Notes under the pieces: generated by a model
Seen by the model: only the letters and a program-made list of their open reading frames with translations
Database searches by the model: none
Told to the model about the DNA's origin: nothing
Translations under genes and position numbers: made by a program
Assembly (NCBI GenBank): GCA_030452365.1
Contig: JAKDMK010000075.1
Location: 1-8,633, forward strand
Direction: 5' to 3'
Origin: Nitrococcus sp.
GTDB lineage: Bacteria; Pseudomonadota; Gammaproteobacteria; Nitrococcales; Nitrococcaceae
DNA: 8,633 nucleotides
In this document: piece by piece, positions 4,024-8,633 of the stretch
Layout of the letters: each line of letters begins with the position of its first letter
Numbering within the stretch: position 1 is the stretch's first letter

Positions 4024-5358
4024 TTAGAAGCGCCAGGCGGCTTGCACGGAAAATACGTCGGCCGCTATTTCGTAGCTACCGCTCAGATTGCCTCTTGCGA
4101 GGTTGCCCTCATCGGTTGCGTTTAGCTCGACCTTGGCGTCATTGAAAAAAAGATGCACCCAGCTACCGGTGATATCGAAGTTGGCAATTGGCGTGTATGT
4201 GGCCCCAAGCGCAAGCCATTTGCGGCCCGCATCCGGTATCCGCGGGATACGGTGCTGCGGATTGGGAACCGGCGATTGGTCGTACGCAAACCCCCCGCGC
4301 AGCAGCCACTGATCCGTCAAGCGGTAGCTCGCTCCAATCGCGCCGAGCCAGGAGTCCTCCCATTCGTTGGCGGTCACACTGTCAGGACTACCATTATCGA
4401 ATTCCACGACAAGCCGGTTAAACTGACTCCACTGCGTCCATTGCACCTCTGCCATCAGCGCCAGCCGCTCAGTGACCTGATGAAACACGCCAACACTCGC
4501 CGTGGCCGGTGTGGTGAGATCTGCCTGAGCCTTGGTATCCTCTGCAGCGCCGAGGGCATTGGCGATACCCGCCTGGTCCGGAGTGAAATGGGCATTGCCC
4601 CTGATCGTATGCTCTACCTTGGAGCGGTAGGCCAACCCAATGCGTGTGCTGGGGGTGAGTTCGTAGAGCGCTCCGAGATTGAAGCCAAAGCCCCAGTCAT
4701 TGCCTGTGAGACGAGCGAAGCCGTCTTGATTGGCGGGGTTTGCACCCGGAACCCCTTGGACAAAGCCGATCGTGCCGAAATCAATGGCGTTGGTGAGCCG
4801 CGCATCGGCGTACTGTGCGATCAATCCGGCCGCGAGAGAAAGGCCAGGCGCCGGCTTGAAAGCGAGCACCGGGTTGATGGCCACTGTGGCCAAGCTCGAG
4901 TCCACGGAGTGATAGCGCCCAATCCAGCCACGGTTGTAGTCGGTTTTGAGGCCCCAGAAGGAGTAGACGCCGAGGCCCAGATCGATCTTATCGTTCAAGC
5001 GCCACTTGGCGGCGAGCGCGGGCACGAATGCGTTCACATCGCCATCATCGACGCCGCCCTGAATGGGTGTGCCCAAGACCGTGCTGGCCTGGGCGTGCCG
5101 GAACTCGATCTCGGGATCGATGTAGGTCAGGTTGCCCGTTATTTGGCTACCGGGCAGGGATCCGATCGCCGCCGGGTTGTACGCCATGTAAGATGCGTCT
5201 TCGGCACCGGCGGTGGCACCTGCCATGGCGTTGCCCAAGGCTTTGGCGCTTTGGGCGTGATTTTGATAGCCGGAGGCCAGCGCCGTCCCTACCGAGGCCG
5301 TCAAGACGAGCCATGTGAGAGAACCTATCAGTCCCCTAGCTCTGACATTCAGTGCCAT
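4024..5358 (-). CDS. fadL: FadL/OMPP1-family outer-membrane transporter for hydrophobic compounds
   Basis: The ATG at 5358 is preferred over longer in-frame starts because AAGGAG precedes it by nine bases and a signal peptide begins at once (basic 'NVRAR', hydrophobic 'LIGSLTWLVLTASVGTALA', cleavage expected after Ala28). The mature end 'SGYQNHAQSAKALGNAMAGA' with 'AEDASYMAYNPAAI' is the FadL/TodX/OMPP1 hallmark: the N-terminal hatch and the NPA motif (residues 61-63). The remainder is alternating polar/hydrophobic beta-strand sequence, and the protein ends in Phe ('VQAAWRF'), the usual recognition signal for outer-membrane insertion. At 444 residues it has the expected size for a 14-stranded FadL barrel. 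Family members move long-chain fatty acids or aromatic hydrocarbons across the outer membrane; the substrate here cannot be read. A strong terminator follows, and 229 bp with palindromes separate it from folA, so it probably has its own promoter. Confidence 0.88.
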   Translation of the reverse strand: MALNVRARGLIGSLTWLVLTASVGTALASGYQNHAQSAKALGNAMAGATAGAEDASYMAYNPAAIGSLPGSQITGNLTYIDPEIEFRHAQASTVLGTPIQGGVDDGDVNAFVPALAAKWRLNDKIDLGLGVYSFWGLKTDYNRGWIGRYHSVDSSLATVAINPVLAFKPAPGLSLAAGLIAQYADARLTNAIDFGTIGFVQGVPGANPANQDGFARLTGNDWGFGFNLGALYELTPSTRIGLAYRSKVEHTIRGNAHFTPDQAGIANALGAAEDTKAQADLTTPATASVGVFHQVTERLALMAEVQWTQWSQFNRLVVEFDNGSPDSVTANEWEDSWLGAIGASYRLTDQWLLRGGFAYDQSPVPNPQHRIPRIPDAGRKWLALGATYTPIANFDITGSWVHLFFNDAKVELNATDEGNLARGNLSGSYEIAADVFSVQAAWRF

Positions 5359-5367
5359 AGTAGCGTA

Positions 5368-5373
5368 CTCCTT
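5368..5373 (-). promoter_or_regulatory. Ribosome-binding site that fixes the fadL start
   Basis: AAGGAG on the minus strand lies nine bases before the ATG at 5358. The in-frame upstream ATG at 5394 lacks such a site and would put hydrophilic residues before the signal peptide. Confidence 0.75.
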
Positions 5374-5423
5374 GTCCGTGGATCCTTGTTCCATTGTGGC
5401 ATAACAGCCTTGGCGTATACGCA

Positions 5424-5450
5424 GGCGCGGCGCATGCCGGCGCGGCGCAT
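5424..5450. repeat. Twelve-base direct repeat in the fadL leader
   Basis: GGCGCGGCGCAT occurs at 5424-5435 and 5439-5450, a 15-bp period. It adjoins a ten-base perfect palindrome GCGTATACGC at 5413-5422. The region lies in the fadL 5' leader, if the promoter further upstream is used. A regulator binding side by side at the repeats is possible, but nothing identifies it. Confidence 0.6.
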
Positions 5451-5487
5451 CAGGTCCAAACGCGAACACCACAGGACATGCTGCCGA

Positions 5488-5523
5488 ATAGCGCTATATA
5501 ACCGAGCTTTGCTCAAGAATCCA
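5488..5523 (-). promoter_or_regulatory. Candidate fadL promoter overlapped by two inverted repeats
   Basis: On the minus strand TGGATT (5523-5518) and TATATA (5500-5495) are 17 bp apart, three and four of six matches to the -35 and -10 consensus. ATAGCGCTAT (5488-5497) is a perfect palindrome overlapping the -10, and GAGC-TTT-GCTC (5504-5514) lies in the spacer. Repression by a dimeric regulator would fit, but the regulator is unknown and the promoter itself is only moderate. Confidence 0.3.
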
Positions 5524-5587
5524 TAGTGGCCGTCACTGTACGGGCGAGCGGCCCTTTAGTTGCTCCGCAAGCCTTCTGAGGGTCGGT

Positions 5588-6121
5588 TCACTGCGCTTGC
5601 GCGCTGTTTCCGAGCCCGCGCCTGAGCAAGGTTAGGAAGCTCATAGCGTAAGCGTTGTCTGCATCGGCTGGGTGCGACCTGCGGCCCAATTCACGCCACT
5701 CGGCCGCATCGAGCGGCGGGAAGAAGGTATCACCCTCGATCCGGGCATGCACCAGGGTCAGGTAAATGCGATCCGCCTGGGTAAGGAATAGCCGATAGAT
5801 TTCCTCTCCACCGATGACCATGATTTCCGCTGACCCCGCGCTCGCAGCCAGCGCAGATTCGAGATCAGAGGCCACTGTGCAGCCCGGCGCCCGAAAAGCA
5901 CGATTTCGACTCAGGACGATATTGTGCCGCTTCGGCAGGGCCCGCCCGATGGTCTCATGGCAGCGGCGGCCCATAACGATGGGCTTGCCCTGGGTGAGGG
6001 ATACGAAATGACGCATATCCGCCGGCAGCCTCCAGGGCAACCCATGACCCCGGCCGATGACCCGATTCTCAGCCATGGCGGCGATCAAAGAAATAATGGG
6101 TTCGGATTGGTTACGGGGCAT
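5588..6121 (-). CDS. folA: Dihydrofolate reductase
   Basis: It reduces dihydrofolate to tetrahydrofolate with NADPH in the cytoplasm, supplying one-carbon carriers for thymidylate and purine synthesis. The 177-residue protein has the full DHFR layout: 'ISLIAAMAENRVIGRGHGLPW' strand and Met20-type loop, 'RLPADMRHF' with Asp35 as the catalytic acid (Asp27 in the E. coli enzyme), 'GKPIVMGRRCHETIGRALP' for cofactor and substrate binding, 'NIVLSR', 'VIGGEEIYRLFL' for the NADPH site, and 'EGDTFFP' near the C-terminus. The motif usually reading MGRKT(F/W/Y)ES has Cys54-His55 here, a mild oddity. AGGAGG lies 13 bases before the ATG at 6121, a longer spacing than usual, but no nearer start exists. It follows the copper ATPase by 44 bp with no terminator between, so the two may be co-transcribed. 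A short C-terminal tail (GLGNSAQAQ) is not conserved. Confidence 0.95.
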   Translation of the reverse strand: MPRNQSEPIISLIAAMAENRVIGRGHGLPWRLPADMRHFVSLTQGKPIVMGRRCHETIGRALPKRHNIVLSRNRAFRAPGCTVASDLESALAASAGSAEIMVIGGEEIYRLFLTQADRIYLTLVHARIEGDTFFPPLDAAEWRELGRRSHPADADNAYAMSFLTLLRRGLGNSAQAQ

Positions 6122-6165
6122 CCCGGTGTATTGCCCTCCTCGAAGTGTGAGACATGCGCGCGCGG

Positions 6166-8616
6166 CTACAATATGGCCCGGCGCAGCCGCAAGGCATTGG
6201 CAATGACCGAGACGGAGCTCAAGCTCATAGCGGCAGCGGCAATCATGGGGCTTAGTAACCAGCCGAACAGCGGGTAGAGCACGCCCGCTGCGAGCGGGAT
6301 GCCGGCGCTGTTATAGAAAAACGCAAAGAAGAGGTTCTGGCGGATATTGCGCATGGTTTGATGCGACAAAAGTCGTGCCTTTGCAATTGCTCGCAGATCG
6401 CCCTTGACCAGCGTAACGCCGGCGCTTTCCACCGCAACGTCGCTACCGGTAGCCATGGCGATACCCACGTCGGCCTGTGCCAGCGCCGGGGCGTCGTTCA
6501 CCCCGTCGCCCGCCATTGCGACTACGCGGCCCGCCTGCTGCAGGCGCTGAACGACGGCGAGCTTGTCCTGCGGCAATACGTTGGCGTGCACCTCATCGAG
6601 TCCAAGCAAGCCGGCGACGGCGTGCGCCGTGTGCTCACTGTCCCCGGTGAGCATGATCAAACGCATACCTTCGTTACGCAGAATCGCCACCGCCTCTGCA
6701 GTGGTCTCCTTGATCGGATCGGCAACCGCCACCAGGCCGGCGATCTGGTTATCGACCGCCACCAGCATGACCGTTTGTCCTCCGGCCCGGTGCTGGTCGG
6801 CGCGCTCATCGAGATCAGCGCAGGCAATGCCGGCGTCCTCCAACATGCGCCGATTGCCGATCAGTACCGTGCGGCCATCCACCTTCGCGCTGACCCCCTG
6901 GCCGGTTGTCGCATGAAAATCCGTGGCCGGTTGCGGTTCCACGCCGCGCGCGCGCGCACCGGCGACGATTGCCGCCGCAAGGGGATGTTCGCTGCCTGCC
7001 TCGACGGCGGCTGCCATACGCAGAATGGCTTCCTCGGTAAAGTCATCGCTCGGCTCGATGCTCACCAGCCGCGGCCTGCCCTCGGTGAGAGTGCCGGTCT
7101 TGTCGACTACCAAGGTATCGACCTTGCCCATAACTTCGATGGCCTCGGCATCCTTGATCAGCACGCCCGCGCCGGCACCACGCCCCACTCCGACCATGAT
7201 GGCCATCGGTGTGGCGAGTCCCAGTGCGCAGGGACAGGCGATGATTAGAACGGAGACGGCGGCCACCAACGCATAGCTGAAGGCCGGTGCCGGCCCGACG
7301 AGCAGCCACACCACGAAACTCGCGATGGCCACAAGCACCACCGCCGGTACGAACCAGGAGGCCACGCGGTCAGCGAGCCCCTGGATCGGCGCGCGCGAGC
7401 GTTGCGCATCGGCCACCATCTGCACGATACGCGCTAACAGCGTATCCGTGCCGACGCGGCTCGCGCGCATAATAAAACTGCCGCTTTGATTGACCGTGCC
7501 GCCGGTGACCGTATCTCCCGCTGCTTTTCCCACTGGCACCGCCTCACCGGTGATCATGGATTCGTCCACGGTCGAGCGCCCTTCTTCGACCTCGCCATCA
7601 ACCGGCACCTTATCGCCCGGGCGTACGCGCAGCCGATCCCCTACGTTCACCTGCGCCAGATCGACTTCCTCTTCTTCGTTGTCATCGCGCAGACGGCGGG
7701 CGCTCGGCGGTGCTAGATTCAGCAGCGCCTTGAGCGCGCCCGAGGTGCGCTCGCGGGCACGCAGTTCCAGCACCTGGCCCAGCAACACCAAGGTGATGAT
7801 GACCGCCGCCGATTCGAAATACACGGGTATCTGGCCGCTGTGGTCCGTGAACGACGCAGGCAAAAGCCCAGGGAACAATAGCGAGACGAGGCTGAACAGA
7901 TAGGCAACGCCGGTGCCCAGGGCGATGAGCGTGAACATATTGAGATTGAAGCCGTTGAGCGACTTCCAGCCGCGCACGAAAAACGGCCAGCCGGCCCACA
8001 ACACTACCGGCGTTGCCAGTGCGAACTGTATCCAGTTGTACCAGAGCGTGCCAAGCCAGCCTTGGAAGTCCACGCCGGGAATCATGTCTCCCATGGCGAG
8101 AACCAGCAGTGGAACGGACAGCGCGGCGCCAACCCAGAAGCGCCGGGTCATACTGACCAACTCATCGCTTGGCCCCGTATCGGCCGCCACCGTGCGTGGT
8201 TCCAGGGCCATGCCGCACTTGGGGCAGTCTCCGGGCGTGTCCTGCACGATTTCCGGATGCATCGGGCAGGTGTATTCCACTCGCGATGCCTCTGGCGTGG
8301 CCGATTCCAGCGCCATACCGCAGGCAGGGCAATCACCCGGCCCCTCCTGGCGTACCTCGGGATGCATCGGGCAGGTGTATAGGCCTTGCGGTTTATGCTT
8401 CGCGCCGGCGCCGGTGCTCGCGCGCGAGCCAGCCAGATAGGTATTGGGGTCTTCTTGGAACCGGGTTCGACAATGCTGACTACAGAAGTACCATGTTTGC
8501 CTATCGTATTCTGCGTGAGGGGCGAAATCCGGCCGCACGGCCATTCCGCATACCGGGTCTCTCAAGGTTTGTTCGGCGGGGGCGTTTATAGCTTCATTCC
8601 TCACTCGTGACGGCAT
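6166..8616 (-). CDS. copA: Cu(I)-exporting P1B-type ATPase with YHS and two CPMHPE metal-binding domains
   Basis: It pumps Cu(I) (possibly Ag(I)) out of the cytoplasm using ATP. The 816 residues read in order: a YHS domain (18-61, 'DPVCGMAV' and 'FCSQHC'), two heavy-metal-binding modules 'YTCPMHPE...CPACGMAL' (80-103) and 'YTCPMHPE...CPKCGMAL' (115-138), membrane segments, actuator loop with TGE (356-358), transmembrane CPC (461-463), phosphorylation site DKTGT with Asp505, the P1B marker 'SEHPLA' (His544-Pro545), GDGVNDAP (703-710), and the copper-site residues YN (768-769) and MSLSS (797-801). The CPC, YN and M-x-SS set is diagnostic of P1B-1 copper pumps. The usual GMTCxxC HMA domains are absent. 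The ATG at 8616 has no clear ribosome-binding site and the frame stays open to the window edge, so the start could lie upstream. folA follows after 44 bp. The assignment to a copper pump is firm; the name copA is by function. Confidence 0.93.
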   Translation of the reverse strand: MPSRVRNEAINAPAEQTLRDPVCGMAVRPDFAPHAEYDRQTWYFCSQHCRTRFQEDPNTYLAGSRASTGAGAKHKPQGLYTCPMHPEVRQEGPGDCPACGMALESATPEASRVEYTCPMHPEIVQDTPGDCPKCGMALEPRTVAADTGPSDELVSMTRRFWVGAALSVPLLVLAMGDMIPGVDFQGWLGTLWYNWIQFALATPVVLWAGWPFFVRGWKSLNGFNLNMFTLIALGTGVAYLFSLVSLLFPGLLPASFTDHSGQIPVYFESAAVIITLVLLGQVLELRARERTSGALKALLNLAPPSARRLRDDNEEEEVDLAQVNVGDRLRVRPGDKVPVDGEVEEGRSTVDESMITGEAVPVGKAAGDTVTGGTVNQSGSFIMRASRVGTDTLLARIVQMVADAQRSRAPIQGLADRVASWFVPAVVLVAIASFVVWLLVGPAPAFSYALVAAVSVLIIACPCALGLATPMAIMVGVGRGAGAGVLIKDAEAIEVMGKVDTLVVDKTGTLTEGRPRLVSIEPSDDFTEEAILRMAAAVEAGSEHPLAAAIVAGARARGVEPQPATDFHATTGQGVSAKVDGRTVLIGNRRMLEDAGIACADLDERADQHRAGGQTVMLVAVDNQIAGLVAVADPIKETTAEAVAILRNEGMRLIMLTGDSEHTAHAVAGLLGLDEVHANVLPQDKLAVVQRLQQAGRVVAMAGDGVNDAPALAQADVGIAMATGSDVAVESAGVTLVKGDLRAIAKARLLSHQTMRNIRQNLFFAFFYNSAGIPLAAGVLYPLFGWLLSPMIAAAAMSLSSVSVIANALRLRRAIL
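8255..8380. repeat. Duplicated metal-binding module inside the copper ATPase gene
   Basis: A 21-bp exact match (8255-8275 and 8360-8380), encoding the YTCPMHP core, recurs after 105 bp, that is 35 codons in frame. The two modules also share the 'GDCP-CGMALE' end. It is a tandem in-frame duplication of one metal-binding unit. Confidence 0.8.
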
Positions 8617-8633
8617 GCGAACCGGCTTCGGGA

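Noticed and set aside
3303..4145. Plus-strand frame of 280 codons across hicBA module 2
   Set aside because: It is antisense to both toxin-antitoxin genes and to the terminator, is rich in Arg/Ser/Pro and has no domain.
4153..5526. Long plus-strand open frame (457 codons) opposite fadL
   Set aside because: It is antisense to a clear porin gene, has no recognisable domain or ribosome-binding site, and its composition follows from the GC-rich codon use of the real gene.
5525..5575. Possible terminator behind folA
   Set aside because: GGGC-CGCTC-GCCC can form a short hairpin on the minus strand, but no T-run follows, so I do not call a terminator.
6358..7248. Plus-strand open frame (296 codons) and several shorter ones opposite the copper ATPase
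   Set aside because: The minus-strand frame contains every P1B ATPase motif; the opposite frames are shadows with no family features.

Overview
The window looks like a GC-rich proteobacterial chromosome, most likely gammaproteobacterial. The reasons are a FadL/OMPP1-type outer-membrane porin, a chromosomal-type dihydrofolate reductase, a CPC-type copper ATPase and transposase relatives of the REP-associated tyrosine transposase (RAYT) type. No rRNA, tRNA or housekeeping marker is present to place it more precisely.

The left half (about 1-3,900) is accessory DNA. It starts with a plus-strand gene or gene end for a protein with a PD-(D/E)XK-like nuclease signature (4-729). A gene-free stretch full of short tandem repeats follows (730-1094). 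Next come two related RAYT-type HUH transposase genes in tandem. The first is cut off before its catalytic tyrosine region (1095-1412) and the second is broken by frame changes (1497-2418). Each is preceded, about 80 bp before its ATG, by a small AT-rich hairpin carrying the same loop, GACACCCA. After these lie two minus-strand HicBA-type toxin-antitoxin modules (2495-2924 and 3348-3775). They are separated by about 420 bp that hold a perfect small hairpin and a pair of 23-bp direct repeats.

The right half (about 3,900-8,633) is conventional chromosome, all on the minus strand and read right to left: a copper-translocating P-type ATPase (6166-8616), dihydrofolate reductase folA 44 bp behind it (5588-6121), and after a 229-bp gap a fadL/OMPP1-family outer-membrane transporter (4024-5358). 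A clear rho-independent terminator (3912-3941) ends the fadL transcript and marks the border between core and accessory DNA.

The ATPase would export Cu(I), DHFR makes tetrahydrofolate, and the porin takes up hydrophobic substrates. They share a strand but no obvious pathway. The accessory half reads as a turnover zone where small toxin-antitoxin modules and decaying single-strand transposase elements accumulated. The most interesting signal is the pair of hairpins with a conserved loop and different stems in front of the two transposase copies.
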